DNA of 64,000 nucleotides from Zhongshania aliphaticivorans (lineage in GTDB: Bacteria; Pseudomonadota; Gammaproteobacteria; Pseudomonadales; Spongiibacteraceae): contig NZ_CACSIK010000001.1 of assembly GCF_902705875.1 (NCBI RefSeq), positions 632,742 to 696,741 of the forward strand. The letters run 5' to 3'. The notes under the pieces are model-generated. The model was not told where the DNA came from. It saw nothing but the letters and a program-made list of their open reading frames with translations, and did not search any database. A program made the translations under genes and the position numbers. Each line of letters starts with the position of its first letter. The first letter of the stretch is position 1. This document shows positions 20,388 to 29,014 of this stretch, one piece after another.

Positions 20388-22241
20388 ATGTGGAAAGTAA
20401 GAGACGATGAACCAAGTTATGCCTTTCTTAAGGAGTCGACCGCACCCGAGGTAAACTACTATGAAGCACCGATAGATCTAATTGCGCGGACTGGGGGAGC
20501 GCATTCCTCTGATCGTGAAATGTTTATTAATGAAGAGCCAGGTGTTGGGGCAAACCCCAATCGAAATAAGCAGCATGCATTTCATTTTACGGCTGATAAT
20601 TGCATTGGCTGCCATGCCTGTGAGGCGGCATGTAGTGAAAAGAATGATAACCCTGCGCACATAAGTTTTCGTTCAGTGGGGTATGTTGAGGGTGGTACCT
20701 ACCCAGATTTTAAGCGCATGAATATCTCTATGGCGTGCAATCATTGTGATGACCCTGTCTGTCTTAAAGGCTGCCCCACACGAGCTTACACCAAGCATGT
20801 TGAATATGGTGCGGTTTTACAGGATCCAGAAACCTGTTTTGGCTGTGGTTACTGCACTTGGGTCTGTCCCTACAACGCACCACAGTTAGACCCCATTAAG
20901 GGTCAAGTTTCTAAATGTAATATGTGTGTTGATCGTCTCGAAGTGAATCTTAAACCTGCCTGTGTCTCTGCGTGTTTAGGTAATGCCTTGAACTTTGGCG
21001 TTGTGGATGATCTACCAGAAAACCGAGAGCAGGGTAAGACCAGTATTCCGGGGTTTCCTGATCCTGAAATTACACATCCAAATATTCGGTTTCAGCAAAT
21101 AAAAAACATGCCTGACGAAGTGACTCGTACTGACGGCATGGCTGTTAAATACCATAAAAGTGAAGATGGTCAATATCGTCCCGTAGTTGATCAGAAAAAA
21201 GGGGTAGAGAAAAAGTGGAGCTTCACGAAATTAAGCTCGCGCGAGAATCCCTTGGTGATTTTTACATTAGTTAGTCAGACCTCCTTGGGCGCATTCTTGA
21301 TTGCGTTCTTAGGGGCACAGCTCGGTGTAGAGAGCTTATTAGCAGTTCGTGACTCGGTGATGTATCTGCCACTGATGTTGGTAACGGTGGGGCTTGCCGG
21401 CTTGGGAATGCTGATGTCGGCAACACACTTGGGAAAACCTTGGCGCTTTTATCGCGGATTCAACAATCTTCGTCACTCTCCAGTTTGCCGTGAAGGCCTC
21501 GGTATGTTGTTGTATATGGTATTTGCAGGCTTACACTTATTAGCGATGCTACCTGCTAACGAGGTATTTATTACTTTTGCTGGGGAATGGGGGCGTTTTG
21601 ATGGTGTTGCTACCGTCAGTGGCTATTTGGCACTTATGGCCGGTTCGGTGGGCTTATATTATATGTACCGTTGTTACCGTATTCCAGCACGACCATTTTG
21701 GAATCATTGGCAAACAGCGACCTCATTTTTAGGCACCGCATTTTCCTTGGGCAGTGTGTTAATTGCCCTGGTGGGTATTCCAACGCTTATGCTACTAGGT
21801 GCAGAGGCAAGTTCTGCAGAGCTGTTTTCTATCGTGCTAGGTGGGGTTGTGCTTGGTGGTGTATTAGAAGGTGTGGGTTTGTTGGGCCATGGCATGGCGA
21901 TGAACACAGCAAATAATGAAGGCGGTGTATCACACTATATTCAATGCACTTTATTTGGTAAAAGCTATACCTTGCGAAATATTCTGATTGCGGTAAATAT
22001 TGGCGCAGCAACTGCCTTGTTGATCGCTGGACCAAGTATGCTGAGTCTTGGCGCTTCATTGTTAATTTGCTTATCAGTTTTGGTGACTGCTTTAATAGGC
22101 CGAGCTCTGTTCTATGTTTTGGTTATTCCAACTACGATGCCGGGTGCTTTCTTTTGGAAGAATAAAGACTTTGAAGAGCATGCACGTGAAATTGGCTTAG
22201 CGAATATGCCTCAAGTTGGGGTGGTCGCCCACGCTCATTAG
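20388..22241 (+). CDS. Fused four-cluster ferredoxin and DmsC-like membrane anchor subunit
   Basis: A 617-residue protein combining two subunits that are usually separate. The N-terminal half (about residues 60-210) is a DmsB-type protein with four Cys motifs: CIGCHACEAAC, CNHCDDPVCLKGCP, CFGCGYCTWVCP and CNMCVDRLEV...ACVSACLG. The C-terminal half (about residues 290-600) has about eight hydrophobic helices and resembles DmsC/YnfH quinol-oxidising anchors. It lies 102 bases after the molybdoenzyme gene on the same strand. The expected role is electron transfer between the quinone pool and the molybdenum site. Fusion of the B and C subunits is less common than separate genes. The frame is unbroken and continuous. 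Confidence 0.82.
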   Translation: MWKVRDDEPSYAFLKESTAPEVNYYEAPIDLIARTGGAHSSDREMFINEEPGVGANPNRNKQHAFHFTADNCIGCHACEAACSEKNDNPAHISFRSVGYVEGGTYPDFKRMNISMACNHCDDPVCLKGCPTRAYTKHVEYGAVLQDPETCFGCGYCTWVCPYNAPQLDPIKGQVSKCNMCVDRLEVNLKPACVSACLGNALNFGVVDDLPENREQGKTSIPGFPDPEITHPNIRFQQIKNMPDEVTRTDGMAVKYHKSEDGQYRPVVDQKKGVEKKWSFTKLSSRENPLVIFTLVSQTSLGAFLIAFLGAQLGVESLLAVRDSVMYLPLMLVTVGLAGLGMLMSATHLGKPWRFYRGFNNLRHSPVCREGLGMLLYMVFAGLHLLAMLPANEVFITFAGEWGRFDGVATVSGYLALMAGSVGLYYMYRCYRIPARPFWNHWQTATSFLGTAFSLGSVLIALVGIPTLMLLGAEASSAELFSIVLGGVVLGGVLEGVGLLGHGMAMNTANNEGGVSHYIQCTLFGKSYTLRNILIAVNIGAATALLIAGPSMLSLGASLLICLSVLVTALIGRALFYVLVIPTTMPGAFFWKNKDFEEHAREIGLANMPQVGVVAHAH

Positions 22242-22259
22242 GGTGGGATAGAGGCCGCC

Positions 22260-22286
22260 GGCCTTGCTTACTCCTTAAGCAGGGCC
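22260..22286. terminator. Hairpin between convergent molybdoenzyme and glycosylase genes
   Basis: An 11-bp stem with one G-T pair and a 5-base loop overlaps the last codon of the minus-strand gene. There is no strong T tract on either side; possible bidirectional terminator. Confidence 0.4.
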
Positions 22287-22985
22287 AATAGAAAGCGCTA
22301 ATATCATGCTTAATTCTGATAATGAGCGGCCACTTTCTTCTCGCATTTGATTAAAAGCTGTTTGCACGGCTTTCAGGTCGCGCTGGCTGGTAATTTGGGG
22401 TTTATTAACAATGCCCTCGGCCCGTAATGCCGTGCATACATCTCGACTTAATATAAACGTATCTTTACCTGAAAAACGTAAAAAATACTGACCAGAGTTT
22501 CCTCCCAAACGGTTGCCATGTTTTTTTAAATAGGCCCACAAACCGACAATATCATTTTCAGGCCAACTTGCTAAAAACTTGCCAAAAGACCCAAATTCAC
22601 GCTGTATATCTAAAATAAATAGAGCATTTTCTTGCACCGATTTTACTTTGGTAAGATTGCGAACAATGCGTGTGTCGCTGGCCATGTTCTCAATTTCTTC
22701 CGGCGAACGCGATGCCACCCAAATGGGGAGAAAGTGATTAAACACGGTTTCAAAGCCTTCCCATTTCAACGTAATGATTCGCCAAACGAAGCCAGCACGA
22801 AACACGCAGGCTGCCATTTCAGCTAAATATCGATCGTCGCTAATAGCAGTAAGGGCTTTATTACTGGCAGGTGTGGGTAATTTTTCTTCGATCGCATCCA
22901 TAGAGCCATGTTGGATTATGGCGCGTTCTAAAAAACGCTGGTATAGCGATGGGGAAAGCGAAGAATTCTTGTCAGCTGGTGTCAT
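22275..22985 (-). CDS. DNA-3-methyladenine glycosylase I family protein
   Basis: A 236-residue protein of the Tag/Adenine_glyco family, which removes alkylated adenine from DNA in base-excision repair. Family-like features are the helical core FRAGFVWRIITLKWEGFETVFNHFLP and a central helix-hairpin region RNLTKVKSVQENALFIL followed by GSFGKFLASWP. The C-terminal helix is SGRSLSELSMILALSIG. The N-terminal and C-terminal Cys/His zinc-snap residues of E. coli Tag are not evident, so it belongs to a more distant branch and activity is inferred. It faces the preceding molybdoenzyme operon and is transcribed from its own promoter. Confidence 0.65.
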   Translation of the reverse strand: MTPADKNSSLSPSLYQRFLERAIIQHGSMDAIEEKLPTPASNKALTAISDDRYLAEMAACVFRAGFVWRIITLKWEGFETVFNHFLPIWVASRSPEEIENMASDTRIVRNLTKVKSVQENALFILDIQREFGSFGKFLASWPENDIVGLWAYLKKHGNRLGGNSGQYFLRFSGKDTFILSRDVCTALRAEGIVNKPQITSQRDLKAVQTAFNQMREESGRSLSELSMILALSIGPA

Positions 22986-23192
22986 TGTTTAACTCATAAG
23001 CTAGTTAAAATGGGAGTATCTAGGGCTAGTTATATCTGGGTATTCTACCTAGCTAATACAGACGGATGATAGGGATTACGTGATGTGGCGTTTATGATAG
23101 TTTGCTCAATATCGGTTTGTAGCTTTTAAATACCAATATTGGCTAATGGTCGAGAGTTAATGTTTGCGACCTTTGAGGTTGTGGGAATAATA

Positions 23193-24905
23193 ATGATAGA
23201 AAAAAATTGGGATCATAGTGTCGATGTTCTTGTGGTGGGTAGCGGCAATGGCGCCTTAACGGCGGCTTTAAGTTGTTACGAGATGGGGGTGGAAGACGTT
23301 CTTGTCATTGAAAAAGCTGCACAAATTGGCGGTACGAGTGCCACCTCGGGTGGTGGGGTTTGGATACCCTGTAATCGCTATGCAAAGGCTGCTGGTGCGC
23401 AGGATAGTTTTGAAGATGCTAAACAATATCTATTAAGTACAACCCCAGAAGGCGCGGTGCCCGAAGAAATGGTTGATGCTTATTTGCGTAATGGGCCGAA
23501 AATGATTGATTTTCTCCATGAACGCAGCGATGTACGTTATGAAACATTAGAGCATTATCCCGATTATTACACCAATGTTGAAGGATCACGTACGGGCCAT
23601 CGATCAATGGAGCCTCAGCGTTTTGATTCGTCGTTATTGGGCCAGGATATTAAACGCCTACGCCCTAGTCATCACATGATGCGAATGTTCAGCAAAATAT
23701 ATTTTACTCAAGTAGAGGCTGCTTTATTGGTGCTGCAGGGGCCAGGCTGGATAAAACTCACCATGAAGTTACTTGCACAATGGCTGTTTGATTTAACGTG
23801 GTGGATACGAGGCAATGGTTTAAGCCGTCAAATTTGTACCGGTGCGGCGGGCGTGGCGCGCTTGTGGTATTCACTTAAAAAACGTGAAATGCCGATATGG
23901 GCAAGCTCACCCATGGAGGAATTGATTGAAGAAAACGGCTGCGTGGTTGGGGCTGTTGTAAGACGTGACGGTAAAAAATTACGTGTACAGGCCCGAAAAG
24001 GAGTCATCCTCGCAGCGGGAGGTTTTGAGCGTAATCAAGCAATGCGCGAGCAATATTTACCGGCACCAACGAGTACAGATTGGAGCGGTGGGGTAGAGAG
24101 TAATACCGGTGATGCTATACAGCAGGGTTTGGCATTGGGAGCCGCAACAAGGCTTATGGATGGTGCCTGGTGGTGTACTACGGTATCAGTACCAGGGGAG
24201 CCGGCGCCGCGCTTAAGTGTTATGGAAAAATCTTATCCAGGGTCCTGTATTGTGAATTTACGTGGCGAGCGTTTCGCCAATGAGTCACAAAATTATATGG
24301 CTTTTCAAAAAGATCTTTATAAGCAACATAGTGAAGCGTCACCGTGTTCACCGATGTATCAAATATTTGATGCCCGTTTTCGCCGAGATTATATTGTTGG
24401 TCCGCTAATGACAGCATCCTTAAAGCCCGATTGGACTATTCCTAAATCTTGGTTTGAGACAAAGTTAGTTGGCAAGGCAGCAACAGTGCGCGAGCTAGCA
24501 GACCAGCTCGGCATTGATGCAAATAATCTTGAGCAGACCGTTAGTAAAATGAACGCCTACGCCAAGACAGGCAAGGATGAGGATTTTCAACGTGGGGACT
24601 CAGCATACGATAGATACTATGGTGACCCCCGCTTTGAGCCCAACCCTTGTTTAGGCGCCATTGATGAAGCACCTTTTTATGCAATGCGTTTAGAGGCGGG
24701 TGATTTTGGAACCCAGGGAGGCCTAGCGACGAATACTCATGCACAGGTGTTGAAAGAGGATGGCTCCCCGATCACAGGGCTTTATGCGATTGGTAATTGC
24801 AGCGCGGCAGTACTACCTACTTACCCTGGGCCGGGTTCTACACTTGGGCCGGCGATGACCTTTGCCTATCAAGCTGCTAAACACATTAGTGGTTACCAAG
24901 ACTAG
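23193..24905 (+). CDS. FAD-dependent 3-ketosteroid delta1-dehydrogenase-like protein
   Basis: A 570-residue flavoprotein of the KstD/fumarate reductase superfamily. It begins with the Rossmann motif VDVLVVGSGNGALTAAL and the FAD contact GGTSATSGGGVWIP. A second FAD segment ARKGVILAAGGFERN is central, and the end has EAGDFGTQGGLATN and YPGPGSTLGPAMTFAYQAA, all arranged as in 3-oxosteroid 1-dehydrogenases. Such enzymes insert the 1,2 double bond into ring A of 3-ketosteroids and pass electrons to quinones. The frame extends 18 codons upstream to 23139. The ATG at 23193 is preferred because the FAD-binding fold starts soon after it. It is monocistronic, with a strong hairpin after the stop. The distant steroid cluster at 49-64 kb supports a steroid role, but other ketone substrates are possible. 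Confidence 0.78.
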   Translation: MIEKNWDHSVDVLVVGSGNGALTAALSCYEMGVEDVLVIEKAAQIGGTSATSGGGVWIPCNRYAKAAGAQDSFEDAKQYLLSTTPEGAVPEEMVDAYLRNGPKMIDFLHERSDVRYETLEHYPDYYTNVEGSRTGHRSMEPQRFDSSLLGQDIKRLRPSHHMMRMFSKIYFTQVEAALLVLQGPGWIKLTMKLLAQWLFDLTWWIRGNGLSRQICTGAAGVARLWYSLKKREMPIWASSPMEELIEENGCVVGAVVRRDGKKLRVQARKGVILAAGGFERNQAMREQYLPAPTSTDWSGGVESNTGDAIQQGLALGAATRLMDGAWWCTTVSVPGEPAPRLSVMEKSYPGSCIVNLRGERFANESQNYMAFQKDLYKQHSEASPCSPMYQIFDARFRRDYIVGPLMTASLKPDWTIPKSWFETKLVGKAATVRELADQLGIDANNLEQTVSKMNAYAKTGKDEDFQRGDSAYDRYYGDPRFEPNPCLGAIDEAPFYAMRLEAGDFGTQGGLATNTHAQVLKEDGSPITGLYAIGNCSAAVLPTYPGPGSTLGPAMTFAYQAAKHISGYQD

Positions 24906-24909
24906 TATT

Positions 24910-24943
24910 CAACTGCTTTGATGCATCTACATCAAAGCAGTTG
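24910..24943 (+). terminator. Long perfect hairpin after the KstD-like gene
   Basis: A 14-bp perfect stem (CAACTGCTTTGATG and its complement) with a 6-base loop lies 5 bases after the stop codon. A T-rich stretch follows a few bases later. Confidence 0.65.
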
Positions 24944-24979
24944 TCTCAATTATTTTCTTCGCGGATAAACATTCTGCGG

Positions 24980-25046
24980 CTGTCATATAAAATCCATTTA
25001 ACTGACATATAACTGTCAGTATATTGTCGTAATCCATCGCTATGAT
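24980..25046 (+). promoter_or_regulatory. Tandem Pho-box array with -10 element
   Basis: Five 7-base PhoB half-sites occur at exact 11-base intervals: CTGTCAT (24980), AATCCAT (24991, weak), CTGACAT (25002), CTGTCAG (25013) and TTGTCGT (25024). They are separated by 4-base AT spacers such as ATAA. A good -10, TATGAT, is at 25041, exactly 10 bases after the last half-site. That is the spacing known for PhoB-activated promoters, where the box replaces the -35. The consensus is two CTGTCAT repeats 11 bases apart. Confidence 0.82.
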
Positions 25047-25085
25047 CACTCGACTATAAATTCGCGTGTGATTATTGGAGGAAGG

Positions 25086-27578
25086 ATGGAATTTAAAAGG
25101 ACAGCTTTGGCATGGGGTATCGCATTGGCGACGCCGTTATTTTTAGCCGCGTGTGGCGGTGATGATGGCCGTAATGGTACTGATGGCAGCAATGGCGTAG
25201 CTGGTGCTGACGGTAGCAATGGCACTGATGGTGCTAACGGTGCAGATGGTGCTAACGGTGCAGATGGCAGCAACGGCTTAAATAGCTTGATTCGTCAAAC
25301 GTCGTTATTGGCTGGTGATGAGCAATGTTTCAGCGGTGGTGTAAAAGTCGAATCAGGTATTGATACTGATGCTGATGACAGTTTATCAGACAGCGAAGTA
25401 ACGGATACATCTTACGTTTGTGCGCCTACAGTAATAAATGAAGCGAAAAACTTTAACCGTATTGCTGCATTACCTGTTTGTTTACAAGATGATGCGAATT
25501 GCGATTCTGACGATACCACAGCAGCAGAAATTGTTGCGGCAAGCACAGATGGAATGACGTTAATTTATACTGACAGCCCATCGAACCGTGTTGGCTTTGC
25601 AGACATTACGGATCCATCAAAACCGTCTGTCATTGGTACTCTCGACTTGGCTGGTGAACCTACTTCTGTCGCCATTAAAGGCGATTTTGCACTGGTAGGT
25701 GTTAATACTTCTGCCGACTATATCAATGTTTCTGGCAGCCTAGATGTGATCGACATTGCTAGTCGTAGCAATGTACATAGCATTGACGTTGGTGGCCAAC
25801 CAGATTCAGTCGCGGTGAGCCCAGACGGTAGTTACGCGGTTGTAGTTATTGAAAATGAGCGTGACGAAGACCTAGGTGACGGTGCTCCACCACAGCTTCC
25901 AGCGGGTAATGTTGTAATCGTAACGCTAAGCGGTGCGCCAGCAGATTGGACAACGCAAACGGTAGCAATGACTGGCTTGGCTGATTTGTATGCCAACGAT
26001 CCAGAGCCAGAATATGTCGATATTAATAGCGACAATATTGCACTAATTTCCATGCAGGAAAATAATCATCTCGTATTGCTAGACTTGAGTGACGGAAGCA
26101 TCGTCAATCACTTTACTGCGGGCGCGGTAGATCTAGAAGGCGTTGACGCAACTGAAGATGACACCATTACTCAAAATGAAACACTAGCTGGCGTTTTACG
26201 TGAGCCTGATGGTGTAACGTGGTTGTCTACTGAGTATTTTGTAACTGCCAACGAAGGTGATTTAGACGGCGGTAGCCGCGGTTTCAGCGTGTTTAACACA
26301 GCGGGTGACGTTGTATATGAAGCAGGTAGCAGCTTAGACCACATGACAGCTCGCTTTGGTCATTACCCAGAATCTCGTTCTGAGAATAAAGGTAATGAGC
26401 CAGAAAATGCTGAATACGGTGTATACGGAAGTGAGCGCTATTTGTTTGTCAATTCAGAGCGTTCTAGCGTTGTCTTTGTCTATGATGTTGCCGATTTCAC
26501 CAAGCCTGTATTTAAGCAAGTATTGCCTGCGGCAGTGGGTCCAGAAGGTGCCTTAGCTATTCCTTCGCGCAACTTGTTGGTTGTGGCAAGTGAAGAAGAT
26601 AGCCGTGACGACGTAATGCGCTCGTCATTAAATATCTATCAATACGGTTCAGCATCTGCGAGCTACCCAACGATCGTCTCTAATGATCGCTTAGATGGTT
26701 CGCCAATTTCATGGAGTGCGCTGTCTGGTTTGTCAGCGGATCCAATGAATAGCAACCTTATTTATGCGGTAGATGATAGCTATTATCAAAAGAACCGTAT
26801 CTTCACTTTGGACGTTAGCGCTACACCTGCGGTGATTACCCATGAGACCCGTATTACCGATCCTAGCGGTCTATTACCGGCTGAAGCGATCAATGATGAC
26901 AATACGGTTAATATCGATCCTGAAGGTGTTGTGAAACTAGCAGATGGAAGCTTCTGGGTAGCGTCTGAAGGGGCCGGTCATGAGGTTGATGACTCGGTTG
27001 AGAGTCTGAACATGTTGGTTGAAACAGATGCTAGTGGTGTTGTGACTAAAGTAGTAACACTACCAGATGCAGTGAACGCACTTCAGCGCAATAACGGCTT
27101 TGAAGGTGTGACTGAATACCAAGGTAAGCTATATGTTGCTTTCCAGCGTGCTTGGGAAGGTGAAGCTAATGTACGCATTGGTATTTATGACATCGCTACT
27201 GAAGCTTGGTCATTCCTGTTCTACACCTTGGATGCGCCTGAGTCACAGAATGGTGGCTGGGTAGGCTTGTCAGAAATTACTTCTATCGGTAATGGCGAGT
27301 TCCTAGTTATTGAACGTGATAACCAAGGTGGACCAGATGCTGCACTCAAGCGTTTGTATAAGTTTGATACGACAGGCTTGGCAGATGGTACAACGGTGGC
27401 TAAATCATTGGTTCGCGATGTATTGCCAGACATGATCGCTACCGGTGGTATGGTAACTGAAAAGATCGAAGGTACTGCATTATTGAAAAATGGTGATGTA
27501 CTTATGGTTAACGACAATGATGGTGTAGAAGATAGCAACGGTGAAACACAGTTGCTTAACCTAGGTAATATTCTGTAA
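25086..27578 (+). CDS. Collagen-repeat lipoprotein with phytase-type esterase domain
   Basis: An 830-residue predicted lipoprotein. I use the ATG at 25086, directly after GGAGGAAGG, instead of the upstream GTG at 25068. The signal peptide ends in the lipobox LAAC. Gly-Xaa-Xaa collagen-like triplets follow (about residues 30-65), then a short Cys-containing domain (DDSLSDSEVTDTSYVC). A beta-propeller-like choice-of-anchor region comes next (about 110-500, with PDSVAVSPDGSYAVVVIENERDE). The C-terminal domain of COG4222 type, 'esterase-like activity of phytase', carries SWSALSGLSADP, DPEGVVKLADGSFWVASEG and FEGVTEYQGKLYVAFQ. The likely role is release of phosphate from organic phosphate esters at the cell surface. 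The Pho-box array just upstream supports this. Confidence 0.82.
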   Translation: MEFKRTALAWGIALATPLFLAACGGDDGRNGTDGSNGVAGADGSNGTDGANGADGANGADGSNGLNSLIRQTSLLAGDEQCFSGGVKVESGIDTDADDSLSDSEVTDTSYVCAPTVINEAKNFNRIAALPVCLQDDANCDSDDTTAAEIVAASTDGMTLIYTDSPSNRVGFADITDPSKPSVIGTLDLAGEPTSVAIKGDFALVGVNTSADYINVSGSLDVIDIASRSNVHSIDVGGQPDSVAVSPDGSYAVVVIENERDEDLGDGAPPQLPAGNVVIVTLSGAPADWTTQTVAMTGLADLYANDPEPEYVDINSDNIALISMQENNHLVLLDLSDGSIVNHFTAGAVDLEGVDATEDDTITQNETLAGVLREPDGVTWLSTEYFVTANEGDLDGGSRGFSVFNTAGDVVYEAGSSLDHMTARFGHYPESRSENKGNEPENAEYGVYGSERYLFVNSERSSVVFVYDVADFTKPVFKQVLPAAVGPEGALAIPSRNLLVVASEEDSRDDVMRSSLNIYQYGSASASYPTIVSNDRLDGSPISWSALSGLSADPMNSNLIYAVDDSYYQKNRIFTLDVSATPAVITHETRITDPSGLLPAEAINDDNTVNIDPEGVVKLADGSFWVASEGAGHEVDDSVESLNMLVETDASGVVTKVVTLPDAVNALQRNNGFEGVTEYQGKLYVAFQRAWEGEANVRIGIYDIATEAWSFLFYTLDAPESQNGGWVGLSEITSIGNGEFLVIERDNQGGPDAALKRLYKFDTTGLADGTTVAKSLVRDVLPDMIATGGMVTEKIEGTALLKNGDVLMVNDNDGVEDSNGETQLLNLGNIL
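25227..25262 (+). repeat. 18-bp tandem repeat in the collagen-like segment
   Basis: Two perfect adjacent copies of an 18-base unit encoding DGANGA lie inside a longer stretch of imperfect Gly-Xaa-Xaa codons. Such repeats can change copy number by slippage in multiples of 18 without shifting the frame. Confidence 0.8.
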
Positions 27579-27640
27579 TAGAACTTGCCAAGGTTGAGCT
27601 AGCGCAGATTGAGGTAGCGATACTTTAATCTGTCGTTAGC

Positions 27641-27674
27641 AAAAAAAGGGCTTCCATTTTGGAGGCCCTTTTTT
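27641..27674. terminator. Bidirectional terminator between phytase-like gene and yqhD
   Basis: Stem GGGCTTCC/GGAGGCCC (one G-T pair) with a 5-base loop is flanked by an A run on the left and a T run on the right. It can therefore terminate both convergent transcripts. Confidence 0.85.
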
Positions 27675-27701
27675 ATTGGTCAGCGTTTTATGCCTAAGTC
27701 A

Positions 27702-28859
27702 TTAAAGCGCAGTGCTTAGAATTTTACGGCTTACATCCGGCGTGATGTTTCTGTGCTCGCCTAGTTTAACCATGCCATGCTGGGTTAGCTTTTCGATGAG
27801 ATGGTCAATGTCGGTTTTGGCTAAATCGACATGCGATAAGCGGGTCGGCACCTGCATTTTTTCAAAAAATTGCTCAGTTAATTCTATCGCTTTTTGAATG
27901 CGAGTCGTCTCGTCGCCTTCGGTAACATTCCATACCCGTTCTGCGTATTGCAAAATTTTGTCGCGTTTCGCTTCGGCACATACCTTCATAACCGCGGGTA
28001 AGACAATAGACAGGGTTCGAGCATGATCAATACCATGGCTGCCGGTGAGTTCATGGGCAATCATATGGGTCGACCAATCTTGTGGAACACCGGCACCAAT
28101 AAGGCCATTTAGAGCCATGGTGGCAGCCCACATGATGTTGCCGCGCACCGAAATATCATTTTTAGTTTTTTCATTGAGTGCTTTAGGGCCTTCTTCGATA
28201 AGGGTGAGTAATAAACCCTCTGCAAAACGGTCTTGTACTTTGCCATTTACGTTATAAGTCAGATATTGCTCCATGGTATGAGCAAAGGCGTCGACAACAC
28301 CGTTGCTAATCTGACGGTCTGACAGCGATAGGGTGACGGCGGGATCTAATACGGCAAATAAAGGCCTTACCAGCGGGCTGCTGAAGGGTAATTTATTACC
28401 GTCGCGAGTCACTACTGCACCGGTGTTTGATTCAGAGCCGGTGGCGGGTAAAGTCAGGATGCAGCCTAGGGGCAGCGCGCGTTTGATTGGCTTGCCTGCA
28501 GCCACAAAGTCCCATGGATCGTCACCTTCAAACAAGGCTGCCGCGGCAATAAATTTTGTGCCGTCGACTACAGAACCGCCACCAACAGCGAGTAGATAAT
28601 CAATATCATGCTCCTGTATGGAGGCAAGCGCTTTCATTAATTGCTCATAACTTGGGTTGGGTTCAATGCCAGAAAATTCAAACCAAGTATGTTCGCTTAA
28701 AGCCGCGGTAAGTTGGTCGTAAACACCATTTTTTTTTATGGAGCCACCACCATAAGTCACTAATATTCTTGCGTCAGCTGGAATGGCCTTGCTGATAGCT
28801 TTAATTTGGCCTTCACCAAACAGAATTTTGGTCGTGTTTTGAAAACTAAAATTTAACAT
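27702..28859 (-). CDS. yqhD: Iron-containing alcohol dehydrogenase, YqhD-type aldehyde reductase
   Basis: An NADPH-dependent reductase of short-chain and reactive aldehydes. I chose the ATG at 28859 (MLNFSFQNTTKILFGEGQI), because family members start there; the frame is open for 22 more codons. The 385 residues compare with 387 in E. coli YqhD. Motifs are VTYGGGSIKKNGVYDQL, LLAVGGGSVVDGTKFIAAAA, LTLPATGSESN, the metal-ligand segment GVVDAFAHTMEQY, and HMIAHELTGSHGIDHARTLSI with the His ligands. The divergent LysR gene 155 bases away is a candidate regulator; in E. coli yqhD is controlled by the AraC-type YqhC instead. Confidence 0.92.
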   Translation of the reverse strand: MLNFSFQNTTKILFGEGQIKAISKAIPADARILVTYGGGSIKKNGVYDQLTAALSEHTWFEFSGIEPNPSYEQLMKALASIQEHDIDYLLAVGGGSVVDGTKFIAAAALFEGDDPWDFVAAGKPIKRALPLGCILTLPATGSESNTGAVVTRDGNKLPFSSPLVRPLFAVLDPAVTLSLSDRQISNGVVDAFAHTMEQYLTYNVNGKVQDRFAEGLLLTLIEEGPKALNEKTKNDISVRGNIMWAATMALNGLIGAGVPQDWSTHMIAHELTGSHGIDHARTLSIVLPAVMKVCAEAKRDKILQYAERVWNVTEGDETTRIQKAIELTEQFFEKMQVPTRLSHVDLAKTDIDHLIEKLTQHGMVKLGEHRNITPDVSRKILSTAL

Positions 28860-28990
28860 TGAGGTATCCACGTTCAAGTGAGGGTGACAATTTAACAAAT
28901 AGCACCGCGTGTTGGGTTTGATCATTATAGCTGGCTAAAGTGTATCGCTCTCAAAATCTCTTAACAATGAAGAGTATTCTGACTACACTG

Positions 28991-29004
28991 TTCAAAAAAT
29001 TGAA
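28991..29004. promoter_or_regulatory. Inverted repeat before the LysR gene
   Basis: TTCAA-AAAA-TTGAA lies 10 bases before the LysR start codon, in the yqhD/LysR intergenic region. Possible autoregulatory site; the arms are only 5 bases and AT-rich. Confidence 0.3.
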
Positions 29005-29014
29005 ACAATAAGCT

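Noticed and set aside
28991..29004. Fourth member of the TetR palindrome family before the LysR gene
   Set aside because: TTCAA-N4-TTGAA has shorter arms and a spacing two bases smaller than TTCAAC-N4-GTTGAA, so it is a different element.
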